Part shown: one piece after another, positions 1 through 9,661 of the stretch | Layout: every line of letters starts with the position of its first letter | Numbering within the stretch: the stretch's first letter is position 1 | Source: Colocasia esculenta | Lineage: Eukaryota > Streptophyta > Magnoliopsida > Alismatales > Araceae | Direction of reading: 5' to 3' | Length of the DNA stretch: 64,000 nt | NCBI GenBank assembly: GCA_014218235.1 | Contig: CM024757.1 | Location: 146,829,371-146,893,370 of the forward strand | Made by a program: the position numbers and the translations under genes | The notes under the pieces: generated by a model | The model's database searches: none | What the model saw: only the letters and a program-made list of their open reading frames with translations | What the model was told of the DNA's origin: nothing

Positions 1-75
1 TACACATACACATCACACATTGTTCACTTTCACATTAACACATGAACACATACACATTTACACATTCACATTTAG
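1..75. repeat. TACACAT/CACATT-type simple repeat
   Basis: Degenerate low-complexity tract of ACACAT/TTCACATT words. A similar tract recurs at about 325-425 (CACATT, ACACATTT) within the same LTR-like region. No gene is expected here. Confidence 0.7.
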
Positions 76-2079
76 GTGCCGTGACACATAGTCCAAACCA
101 CCAAAGAAGGACACAACACATCACATCACATAGACGCCATATCTAGGCAATACAATGGCGACTCTTGGACTGCGCAGACCGGGAGAACAAGTCTCCACCC
201 TAACCAGTGGTACTTGTCCACCTCCAGGATTTCCCCCTAATGCCCTTAGGGTCACTTTTACATTGAACTTTCTCAGGGGGACTTTTCCTGATACGGTTCC
301 ACTGCCCTCTACGGAAGCAGTGTCACATTGGCACAGTTACACATTTACACATTTTTACCAATTTTACACATGGTTTGACACATGTCACTCTCACTTCATT
401 CACTTTCTCACTCACATGCACATGCCTCTGTTTTCCTAACATGACACTACAGATTTCAGACATTAACAAGCAGGTAATTCCATTAATCAAGTTGGATTAA
501 ACAAGAATCAACTCATTTTACAATGACATGCATCAATTTCACATTTTTCATGGAAAATTTCATAAGGCATCGTGCTCTGGTCCAAATGACCTGAAATTTT
601 AATCACAAACTAATTTCGGGTTTAGGACCCTTCATGCAATTTTTCAGATTTTTCTAAGTTAAAATGAATTTACATAAAATCAAACATCTATTTTTCATGC
701 CATTCGTAATTCAAGTCGATATGGAATTATACACAAGTCACAATTTTAGCAAGCTACTGTCTGAACCCTACATGTATAGAGCTACAGATTTTATTTCTCA
801 ATTTATGGGGCGATGCCTGGTTTACCAAGGATTTATCATAACTTATGCAAAATTCCTATTTCCCCAAACAATACTTTCAATAATTTACACAAGCATGGCA
901 AAATCTCAAATTTCATAATAGGGCTGATCCATACATGCATGATCCTCACACTTGGGCATACAGGCTAGTCCTAAATCATGCAACAGTAGATTGACAAGAT
1001 TAACAACTAATCATGCTTGTAATTTCATGGAACAAAATAACTTCTATCATTCACCACCATGCACACTCATCCATCCACACACCACACATCACACCACAAT
1101 ATACATAGCATATAATTGTTTACAGTATATCCTAGTCGCGAAACATATCGAAAATAGGTGTATAGAAGGGCAGAACAGGTCACTGTTCTGTCCAGATGAA
1201 CTTGGCGGCGGTCTCTGGCTGCTGATTCAAGGTCAACGTCATAGTCGATGGACGCTAAGCATGATCTTAGCGACATGGACTTTGCCGTCAATGCAGGTCT
1301 GTGCAGAACACAGACCCGAGCTCTCAAGATAGGGTGAATGTGAGGGTCTAGGACACGAGGGAAAATGTACAAAAATAGTAAAACCAACCTAGACACATAC
1401 GGGGACGTTATGAATGGGGTACTTGCCTTTAGAATTCACCAGACGAATCTAGGGCTCGGTGAAGCTCTCCTTGGGCTGTCCCAAGAAGCCTTTGAAAACG
1501 CTTTACTCCGGGTTCTTGGTCGATGCGTGTGCTGAGCCAGTGGTGGGGAAGCCTCCTCCTTGGTTCCCTCTAGCCTCCAGTTGCAGTAGAATGCCGGATG
1601 GAGCCTTGGATCGCCGGTTTGGAGCCTTCAAAAACCAGTCCTTCACAGCTCCGAAATGGGGTCTTCTTCTCTTTCTCTCTTGTAAAGAGGCAAAGAGAAG
1701 GGTTGGGGGCAGATTCGGGTTTGGATATATGGAGAGGCTTCTCTCCCACTCACAGGGTGACAAGATGGCTCTCAGAGCCGTTGGGGACAGCTCCCCAATG
1801 GGTGAGCTACCTTGTTTATGGAATTTCTGGCTCTGCAACGCATGCAGGCCAGAGAAGTTGGCGTCCACATCGTTAGACGCTGGGATTATTGTTGGCGTCC
1901 ATGGGTGGACGCTGACACCTCATCGGCGGCTAGGGGTTGACGCCAATAGGGCCTTCGGCCAGAAGTTAAAACATGCAGAAACCATGCATGCCATGCATAT
2001 ATACATGCAATATGTACTTGTAGTGTATCATACTATCACCATTCAATACATGCATTATTTACATCTAGTATAAACACAT

Positions 2080-2165
2080 GCACACATAATTGTACTAATT
2101 AATGCGTACGTAAATATGTATATACATACACAAGCACAAATATACACACACAAATACAAATAATG
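2080..2165. repeat. AC/AT-rich low-complexity tract inside Gypsy-1 LTR
   Basis: Degenerate run of ACACA, ATGTATAT and CACAAATA words close to the start of the 3' LTR as read on the minus strand. It is non-coding. Confidence 0.6.
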
Positions 2166-2189
2166 CGACGGAAATTCGAGGGCCTTACA

Positions 2190-2202
2190 CCCTCTCCCCC
2201 TT
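2190..2202 (-). other. Gypsy-1 polypurine tract
   Basis: The plus strand reads CCCTCTCCCCCTT immediately before the LTR boundary. On the minus strand this is AAGGGGGAGAGGG followed at once by TGTAAGG. This is the standard position and composition of the plus-strand priming tract next to a 3' LTR. Confidence 0.75.
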
Positions 2203-2234
2203 AAAGAAACTTCGTCCTCGAAGTTAGAACGACA

Positions 2235-2471
2235 CTACTCAAACAAAAGGGGATACTTCTTCTTCATCGCATCCTCAAGCTCCCATGTAGCCTCCTCTCG
2301 TGCGAAGTTCCGCCATAGGACCTTCACCGACGCAATACTCTTGTTCCGGAGATGCTGAACCTTCCGGTCAAGAATAGCTACTGGTTGCTCGACATACGAA
2401 AGATCTGGCTGGATCTCCACTGGCTCATGACTAATCACATGAGACGGTTCTCGGACATACTTCCTGAGCAT
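2235..2471 (-). pseudogene. Gypsy-1 integrase C-terminus with chromodomain
   Basis: A 78-residue open segment ends the polyprotein. It begins MLRKYVREPSHV, the usual entry into the integrase C-terminal 'HVSMLRK' region, continues with a PVAILDRKVQHLRNK linker, and ends with VKVLWRN...EATWELEDAMKKKYPLLF, a chromodomain with its conserved tryptophan and acidic tail. Plant chromovirus integrases end this way, and the chromodomain is thought to guide integration toward chromatin marks. The stop codon lies about 45 bp from the LTR. Upstream the frame is broken, so this is a fragment of the original polyprotein. Confidence 0.85.
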
Positions 2472-3720
2472 GATATGTGGAATACAGGGTGAACACTAGC
2501 CAAAGCTGGGGGTATGCTAGCTCATATGCCACGCTGCCCAAACGTCTGAGAATCTCATATGGGCCAATGAACCTAGGGCTCAACTTACTATGCGGTCAAA
2601 TCTGACAACACCACGAGTAGGCGATATCTTCAAGAAGACATGATCGCCAACCTCGAACTCCAAATCCTTTCTCCTGTTGTCGGCATAACTCTTCTGCCTT
2701 TCCTGTGCCGCAAAAGCCTCTTCCTGATAAGCTGGATCTTATCCGAAGTTTCCTGAACTAACTCCGGTCCGATCAACTGCCTATCACCAGTCTCCTCCCA
2801 ACATAACGGAGATCTGCAGGGCTTACCATACAACCCTCGAATGGAGCCATACCAATACTCGCATGAAACTGTTGTTGTATGCGAACTCCACAAGAGGTAA
2901 ATGACGCTCCCAATCATCCTTCCAATCCAGAACACACGCTCTCAACATATCCTCGAGCGTCTGGATAGTCCTCTCGGACTGTCCATCGGTCTGGGGATGA
3001 AACGCCGAACTGAGCTTCAGCTCCGAACCTAAAGCATCCTGAAGACCCTTCCACAATCTCGAAGTAAATCTCGGATCTCATCCGAAATGATCGACTTCGT
3101 ACACCATGCAATCTAATGACACTACTAACAACAATCTATCTAAACTCTCTATTGACTACTTCTTCTTCTTAGGCAAGAAATGAGCAGTCTTCGAGAATCT
3201 ATCTACAACGACCCAAATTGAGTCATTGCCCCTTCTAGATCGAGGCAAACCCGAAACGAAGTCCATAGTGACAGCTTCCCACTTCCACACTGGGATCCAT
3301 CCTCTGCATGAGGCCGGATGGTCGCTGTCACTCGGCCTTCACTACTGACATACTAGACATCTAGACACATAATCCGCAACATCTTTCTTCATGCCGGACC
3401 ACAAAAATGATCTCTTCAGGTCTTGATACATCTTAGTGTTACCCGGATGAATAGAGAATCGTGATCTATGAGCCTCCTCTAACACATGCTCACGGACATC
3501 TACTAAATCAGGGACACAAACACGGTGCTAAAATCTAATCACACCGTCCTCATCACGAGCAATGCCCGCCTTACCCACTAATTCTAACAATCTAGGGTCG
3601 GCTTCCTGTTGCTCGATCACCTCATCCAAAACGAGGATCTAAGGATAGCTGAGCTACAAAAGCCTGACACAGCGATGGCTCTAACTCGGTCATAGAGTAC
3701 GCCGCATCCTCCAACATCTT
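2472..3720 (-). pseudogene. Gypsy-1 integrase (broken)
   Basis: Translating the minus strand in pieces gives the zinc-binding part at about 3470-3345 (SRFSIHPGNTKMYQDL followed by two cysteines), the catalytic core near 3250-2900 and a GPEL linker near 2780. A clear core piece at 3056-2823 reads LKLSSAFHPQTDGQSERT and continues to the LEDMLRAC block and FAYNNS. Ty3/gypsy integrases use an HHCC finger and a D,D,E core to insert cDNA. Several frame changes between 3720 and 2640 make this copy non-functional as written. Confidence 0.85.
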
Positions 3721-3739
3721 CCAATCCTGCTGGAGAAAG

Positions 3740-4459
3740 ACCTCTTTCTACTAAGAGCATCCGCTACGACATTTGCTTTTCCAGGGTGATACTGAAGGTC
3801 GAAGTCATAGTCCTTCAAGAACTCAATCCATCTTCTCTGCCTCAGGTTTAATTCCTTTGGGAGAAAAGATACTTCAAGCTCTTGTGGTCGGTAAACACCT
3901 CAAATCTGACACCATAAAGATAGTGCCTTTAGATCTTTAGTGCATGAACCACTGCTGCGAGCTCCAAGTCATGAGTCGGATAGTTCCTCTCATGCTTCTT
4001 TCATTGACGAGAAGCATAAGCCACTACCCTGTCTTGCTGCATTAGCACACAACCCAAACCAATCTGAGACGCATCCGTATAAATGGCAAAGCCCTCTAGA
4101 CCACTGGGCAATACCAATACCGGAGCAGAAGTAAGCTTAGCCTTCAATAGCTGGAAGCTACTCTCACATGCCTCAGACCATACGAACTTCTCACCCTTCC
4201 TAGTCAGCTTTGTCAAGGGGGCGGCGATGGATGAGAAACCCTCAATGAATCGCCGATAGTAACCAGCTAACCCATAAATAAAACTACGAATCTCCGAAGG
4301 GGTCTTGGAACCTCCCAATCCATAACTGGGACCTTCCGCTGGATCAACTGCAACACACAGCGCCGAGATAACATGCCCGAGGAAATGAACCTCGCGCAAC
4401 CAAAAATCGCACTTGCTGAATTTAGCATACAGCTTGTGCTCACGAAGAACCTCTAGCAC
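3740..4459 (-). pseudogene. Gypsy-1 RT connection and RNase H
   Basis: The 152-residue open segment at 4459-4001 starts in the RT thumb (LREHKLYAKFSKCDFW, then FLGHVIS) and runs through RSFIYGLAGYYRRFIEGFS into RNase H, with IYTDASQIGLGCVLMQQ carrying the first catalytic aspartate. The rest of RNase H (THDLELAAV, TDHKSLKYL, VADAL) continues in other frames down to about 3740. RNase H removes the RNA template during reverse transcription. An extra insertion near 4330, in the 'VDP..KVEA' segment, disturbs the usual spacing. Confidence 0.85.
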
Positions 4460-4479
4460 TAACCTCAGATGCTGATGGT

Positions 4480-4990
4480 GCGTGGCCTCATCATCGGAGA
4501 GAACAACACATCGTCAATAAACACTACGAAAGCTATCTAAGTAAGGCCTAAACACCCGGTTCATGAGATCCATGAACAATGCAGGGGCATTGGTCAATCC
4601 GAAAGGAAGGACCAGAACTCATAATGTCCATAACGGGTTCTAAACGCCGTCTTGGACACATCCTCACTCCGATCCTCAACTGATGATAACCAGATCGCAA
4701 GTCAATCTTAGAAAAGACTGATACATCTCGCAACTGGTCAAACAAGTCATCAATACGAGTAAGGGATACTTGTTCTTCACAGTCACTTGGTTCAGCTTTC
4801 TGTAGTCAATGCACAACCTAAGTGACCCGTCTTTCTTCTTGACGAATAATACAGGTGCGCCCCAAGGGGAAACACTAGGGCAAATAAATCCCTTATCAAG
4901 CAACTCCTGCAACTCTGCCTCCTCAACTCGGCTAACTCCGCAGGTGCCATCCGATATGGACCTTCGAGATAGGAGAGGTGCCTGGAAGCA
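4480..4990 (-). pseudogene. Gypsy-1 reverse transcriptase
   Basis: The fingers and palm of a gypsy RT are visible: GFICPSVSPWGAPVLFVKKK and SLRLCIDYRKLNQVT at 4912-4676, then a shifted frame at 4745-4548 with FSKIDLRSGYHQLRI. The DDVL-type catalytic box should fall near 4505-4520, where the plus strand reads ATCGTCAATAAACAC and a frame change is needed. Downstream it joins the RT thumb and RNase H. The enzyme copies element RNA into DNA in virus-like particles. The copy is interrupted by at least three indels. Confidence 0.85.
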
Positions 4991-5486
4991 ACTCTATGGT
5001 AAACTCTATCTCTCTATCCAGTGGCAATCCAGACAAATCATCAGGAATACGTCTGGAAAATCCTGCACTACCTCAATCTCCGCAAGAGTAAGTGACTCAT
5101 CAGCCTCTGGTACTAACACCACGCTGGCAAGAAAAGCGTCACAACCCTTGTTTACCATGCGCATCGCCTTCATAGCAGAGATGACCATCTTCCCCGCCCA
5201 GTTCCTTGGCAAGGGTGAGAGAACTCATCCTCACCGGGAATGCGGAAAACAATCCTCTTCCAACGACAATCCACTAACGATAGTGCTCCTCTAGCCAATC
5301 CAGACCAAGAATAGCATCATAGTCCTTCATCTTTAGCAAGAAGAAACACCCATCTAGGACTCTATCCTCAATGCACATAGGTAACGACGGAATGCACTTC
5401 CTAGTCGATACCGTACCCGCAGGGGTGTGCACAGACAAAGGGACCTCTAACTCCTCAGACTCTATACCTGACTCTAGGCTAACTGC

Positions 5487-5699
5487 CTAGCGAAACCGCT
5501 CGGAAATGAACGAGTGAGTAGCACCCGTATCAAACAAAACCGAGCGTGCACACCTAAAAGCAAAAGCGTACCTTCGGACATGCTCCGCCTGCTCGGCGTC
5601 CTCGCGAGATAAAGCAAACACTCGAGCTGGGGCTCGAGGCCTTCCTAGTCTTCCTGCAGCTGGCGCGGCTGCTACTACTCTACTGCGCTGGCGCTCCAC
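5487..5699 (-). pseudogene. Gypsy-1 aspartic protease
   Basis: This minus-strand segment contains RSVLFDTGATHSFISERFR, the retropepsin active-site block with an intact DTGA. It lies directly after the gag zinc-knuckle region and before RT, as in all Ty3/gypsy elements. The flap and the C-terminal Ile-Leu-Gly block continue in broken frames down to about 5290. The protease cleaves the Gag-Pol polyprotein. The active-site residues are kept, but the surrounding frame is lost. Confidence 0.8.
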
Positions 5700-6913
5700 G
5701 CTGAGCTCCCTGCTGAAGTCTTGGGCAATCCTTGATCTTGTGGTCGCTGCTCCCGCACTTCAAGTATCTACCCGCTAACAACCAACACTCGGAACCACCA
5801 TGTGTCTTCCCGCAATGGGGACACTCTTTCTTCACACCAGGGGAACGTACAGAAGGTACCTGAGAGCTGCTGACTGTCACGGATCGTTGCGGTGTCTGGT
5901 ACACCGTTTTCTTCTTGTCTTGCCGCTGGAATGTCACTGCTGGCCTCTTCTGCGAAGCCTTCTTTTCCTCCAGATATTGCTCCATCTCTCCCTCCTACCT
6001 GTAGGCAGCGCTGAGGGCCTCGTCCAACGTGCGGTGGTCAAATGCCACGAGTCTCGTCCGCAGTGATGGCTTGAGTCCCATCACGAATTTCTTCGTCTTC
6101 CTCCTGCGCTCATCCTCTACAATTGCGGTGCATACTTAGAAATTTCAGAAAACCTTGCCTCGTATTCCAGCACCGTCATGGAGCCTTGCGTCAGGGAGAG
6201 AAATTCCTGCTCCATCTTGTCCTGGATATGCTCTGGGACGAACTTGGCTCGAAAGAGCCTCACGAACGCATCCCACACCACGTCTACTGCTCCGTCCTCA
6301 AAGCGTGTACATAGTAGGGATGACCACCAAACATCCGCTCTCTCCTGCAATACACCCTCATAAGCACCAACTAACAAATTCTAACTTAAGAAGAACATAA
6401 AACATACAAAATTAAAAGCCTACCTGTAGCATGTAGGTGGCTAAAGTCACCTTATCCTCATCAGGGCCCCTGATGGCTCAGAAGATTTTCTCTGTCTCCT
6501 TAACCAACTTTCTGCCATTAATGGATCACTCTCCCCCTTAAAAGAGTGGGGTCATCCCCTTGAATCTCTCCATGGTAGAGATCCACCATGGTCCTGAGCT
6601 GGTCCTTGAGCCTGCTACATCACACATCAAGCAATATACAATCAACATAATATTACATAAGCAATTTAAAACAGACTATTAACCATTTCATTAATCTAAC
6701 CTGAGCCTCCAACTGTGCCTGGAGTGCTGCCTGGGTATGAGCCTGCGTCTGCATGGCTTGCACCAGACCTTGCATGAATACTCTGTAGTCCACAGGCGGC
6801 GGTGGGGGAAGTACAGGACCTGGCGGTGCCGGGGCCTGCTGCTCTGCCCGCTCGTCACGTCGCGGCTCGTCCTCACGGACCGACGCTCCACCACGCCTAC
6901 CTCTCAAAGCCAT
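5690..6913 (-). pseudogene. Gypsy-1 gag
   Basis: The probable start is the ATG at 6913 (MALRGRRGGASVRED), followed by a Pro-rich stretch and a Gln/Ala helix (VQAMQTQAHTQAALQAQLEA). The retrotransposon gag core lies at 6377-6117, with WWSSLL, WDAFVRLFRAKFVP and FLSLTQGSMTVLEYEARF. A Cys-rich nucleocapsid with CPHCGKTHGGSEC and KCGSSDHKIKDC follows at about 5860-5740. Gag forms the virus-like particle. About 240 bp between the first two parts (6380-6650) are out of frame, and several shifts are present. Confidence 0.85.
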
Positions 6914-7076
6914 GGCTGTAATAAAATTTCAGCCACCATTAGAGCTAGGTTACTAAGTTTCTAACCATTTTCTTATCTATCTTTCACTTCTTATTAGTGT
7001 TTTCTACACATGTGGACATACTTAGCATGCAATGAAGATGATGACTTAGGTATATTCATGTGCAATCTCAACCGGT
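6914..7076. other. Gypsy-1 gag leader, cut by gap
   Basis: An AT-rich stretch upstream of the presumed gag ATG. No primer-binding site or LTR end is visible before the N run starts. I see no gene here. Confidence 0.5.
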
Positions 7077-7176
7077 NNNNNNNNNNNNNNNNNNNNNNNN
7101 NNNNNNNNNNNNNNNNNNNNNNNNNNNNNNNNNNNNNNNNNNNNNNNNNNNNNNNNNNNNNNNNNNNNNNNNNNNN
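7077..7176. other. Assembly gap (100 N)
   Basis: Exactly 100 N, a conventional placeholder for a gap of unknown size. It separates Gypsy-1 from Gypsy-2 and removes the Gypsy-1 5' LTR and the Gypsy-2 3' part. Confidence 0.98.
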
Positions 7177-7494
7177 TACACAGGCTCGTAGCATATCTTC
7201 TACAATGTGGTTAGTCCTTTCATTTGTCCTCAGTCTGGGGATGCAATGTAGTGCTGAAATTCAATCTAGTTCCTAATGCAGACTGCAATCCCTTCCAAAT
7301 GTGTGATGTAAACCGAGGGTCCCTATCAGACACAATGGACAATGGAATTCCATGAAGTCTGACAACCTCTTTTATATATAAGGTGGCTAGCACATTAACC
7401 GATCACTTGCTCTTCATAGGCAGAAAGTGGGCCGACTTCGTCAATCGATCCACAATCACCCAAATTACATCAACTCCCCCTTTGGTCCTAAGTA
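7177..7494 (-). pseudogene. Gypsy-2 integrase core, distal piece
   Basis: The minus strand encodes a D,D,E integrase core fragment: an ADFV/'K..HF' start near 7435-7400, then VSDRDPRF at about 7334-7311 and ALHPQTED near 7240, ending with TLEDMLRACV at the gap. The reading is continuous with the integrase fragment that resumes at 20395 once Copia-1 is removed. It is partial at both ends. Confidence 0.8.
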
Positions 7495-7499
7495 TTCCC

Positions 7500-9492
7500 T
7501 GTTGCCCTTAACGAGCCCAGAGGGGGGGTGAATGGTCTTTAAAAATTAATCTAGAAGATACATGTAACTAAAAACATTCACACAAACGTTCTTCGAAGTA
7601 GTTAGTGACAGTTATTGAAATAACAAACACACAAGAAGACAATCACACAACACAAGGTTTATCCTGGTTCGGACCTCCTTTCCTTAGGAGTCCTACGTCC
7701 AGTCCCTGAGCAACAACTCAGATTTCACTAACTAGGGTATAGTCCCCCTAAGGACACTACAACACCCAGCTCGCTGGTCTTCCTTCACACCCGAAGGAAC
7801 AACACCCTGGATACCACACCAGGTCTTCCTTCACAACCAAAGGAACAACACAAAGAGAGTGAATGAAATTCAAGCCCCTAGATCAAGTTTTTGATAAGCA
7901 AGGATCTGAAGCACCTAGAACTGAGAGCAAAGAGATTTTAAACAAGGCACACTCTCAGAACTATACAGGCTCTCTCAAGATTTTCACAAACTAGTGGAGA
8001 GCAAAAGCTAAGTGGAATGAAGGTTCTTGGCTCTAGACTATCTTCAGAAGAATTTGAATGCTTGAATACGCGATTGATTAGTCTTCTGTTCTTCTGACTT
8101 GAATTTATATCTTCAATTTGAAATGTAGACGTTGAAGTGTCCGTTGTCTCTCTTTTGAGTAGTCGTTAGACTGAATGACATCTGGAGTCTTGGAAGCTTC
8201 CAGTCAACAGTCTTTTGATCACTTGAGCACGCAAAGAGATAGATTTCAGAAATATCCATTGGCTTCTATTTGTTTAACGTTGTACCATGAAGCTAGATCA
8301 GAGGTCTGCACAAATGTCAAACTCAAATAGCAGACAGCTAAGCTGTCTCTGATGTCAGTCAACGTTAGTAGCAATACATGGAAATAGTAATGCCAATAGC
8401 TTAAGTCTAAAGGACGTTATCAGAGTAGGCACGATAAAGGATGATATGGTCTGCATGCATGCAGAGATATGTTCAGATCTCATAAATGCAAAAGCGTCAG
8501 AGAGATGTCTACGTGGACTTTGACTAGTCAACACTTTTAAGATAAATAAGATATCAAGATATGAAATCGATGACTATATGACTTATGAAATCGTTATGAG
8601 TCATAGCAAATCGTTATGTGACAGAAGATATATCATGAACACTTAATGAATCGTTGCACAAAGTAATTGATGTGTTTCTGAAGAAATCGATGTGAAATAA
8701 TTAACAAATCATTATACAAAGCAAGTCGTTGTGAATTCTAAAGAAATCATTATGAATACTTATCAAGTCGTTATGAACTCTAAAGAAATCGTTATGGTAA
8801 CTTATGAAGTCGTATAATAAGCAAGTCGTTGCAGTTCTAAAGAAGTCGTTGTGACAACTTATAGAGTCATTGCGACAGCAAGTCCTTACGGGTTCTAAAG
8901 AAATCGTGCCAACCTTATAGAGTCGTTGCGATAGGCAAGTCGTTACGGACTCTAAAGAAATCGTTACGGTAACTTATAGAGTCGTTGTGACGAGCAAGTC
9001 GTTACGGGCTCTAAAGAAATCGTTGCGACAACTTATAGAGTCGTTGCGACAGGCAAGTCGTTACGGACTCTAAAGAAATCGTTACGGTAACTTATAGAGT
9101 TGTTGTGACGAGCAAGTCGTTACGGGCTCTAAAGAAATCGTTGCGACAACTTATAGAGTCGTTACGGCGTCGATTTGTTTGAAACAACATGATTTTTCAG
9201 CCAGAAAGGAAATCGTTATGATAATTCTATTGAAATCGATATGCTTATAAGGAAATCGTTATGGCCTTCAATAGAAGTCGATATGGACTTAGAGAAATAT
9301 CATGTTGAAAAGATTAAGGCTTCAGAGAAGTAATGCATACCTTTATTGGCTTGTTTGACCTTGGTATTTTTCCTGTGCTTAAGACTTATGAAATATTCAT
9401 TAGATATAATTGATAAACTTTTGTTTGGTTTTGTTAATCATCAAAATATATATGTAATTAATTAGAATTACATGGGGACAGACTGGTCATCA
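7500..9492 (-). repeat. Copia-1 3' LTR
   Basis: A 1993-bp LTR that matches 18389-20394 almost throughout; the differences I noticed are mostly single-base indels. It lies after the polypurine tracts of the minus-strand element. Non-coding. It contains the repeat array annotated separately. Confidence 0.92.
8560..9310. repeat. TCGTTRCG motif array in Copia-1 3' LTR
   Basis: A dense array of AAATCGTTATG, AAGTCGTTACGG, GAGTCGTTGCGAC and AAATCGATATGG words. From about 8800 to 9170 it becomes a higher-order repeat of about 59 bp: each unit has AAAGAAATCGTT, then CTTATAGAGTCGTT, then GGCAAGTCGTTACGG. Roughly six units are present. The same array occurs at 19450-20200. It lies in the part of the LTR that is upstream on the minus strand (U3-like). 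Confidence 0.85.
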
Positions 9493-9493
9493 A

Positions 9494-9506
9494 TCTCCCC
9501 CTTTTT
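9494..9506 (-). other. Copia-1 polypurine tract (proximal), with a second copy at 9573-9586
   Basis: The plus strand reads TCTCCCCCTTTTT next to the LTR end and again about 80 bp inside the element (TTCTCCCCCTTTTTG). On the minus strand these are AAAAAGGGGGAGA tracts that can prime plus-strand DNA. Several conserved polypurine tracts upstream of the 3' LTR are a reported feature of Sireviruses. Confidence 0.7.
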
Positions 9507-9661
9507 GGATGACAAAACTGAACAGTAAGTATGTCTGAAAAAATGCGTATAGATGTTTCAGACATAAGTTTTTCTCCCCCTTTTTGTCATTAAGCAAAAA
9601 GACAATCTTCGACAAAGAAAGAAGAGAGAAAGAGAACAGGAGTATACAAAGAGGCATTTCA

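Larger units (their letters stand above)
1..2189 (-). repeat. Gypsy-1 3' LTR (left end open)
   Basis: On the minus strand the LTR begins TGTAAGGCCC at 2189, directly after a purine-rich tract and downstream of the chromodomain, as expected for a 3' LTR. The segment has no coding content I believe. It contains several GGCGTC/GACGCC motifs (1859-1945), including a hairpin-capable stretch at about 1859-1880 that resembles one in the Gypsy-3/4 LTRs. No partner LTR is present, so length and TSD cannot be measured. The other end may be at or before base 1. Confidence 0.65.
1..7076 (-). mobile_element. Gypsy-1: chromovirus-type Ty3/gypsy retrotransposon, 5' LTR lost at gap
   Basis: Read on the minus strand, the order is gag (about 6913-5690), protease (about 5690-5490), RT (about 4990-4480), RNase H (about 4130-3740), integrase (about 3720-2480) and a chromodomain (2471-2235), followed by a polypurine tract and the 3' LTR. 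Protease-RT-RNase H-integrase order and a terminal chromodomain define plant chromoviruses. All domains are recognisable, but the frame is broken repeatedly by small indels. The 5' LTR and primer-binding site should lie above 6914 and are absent because a gap of 100 N begins at 7077. The left end of the 3' LTR may lie outside the window. Confidence 0.9.

Noticed and set aside
1459..2073. A 204-residue plus-strand ORF
   Set aside because: It lies inside the Gypsy-1 LTR, resembles no family, and runs into repeat words shared with other LTRs.
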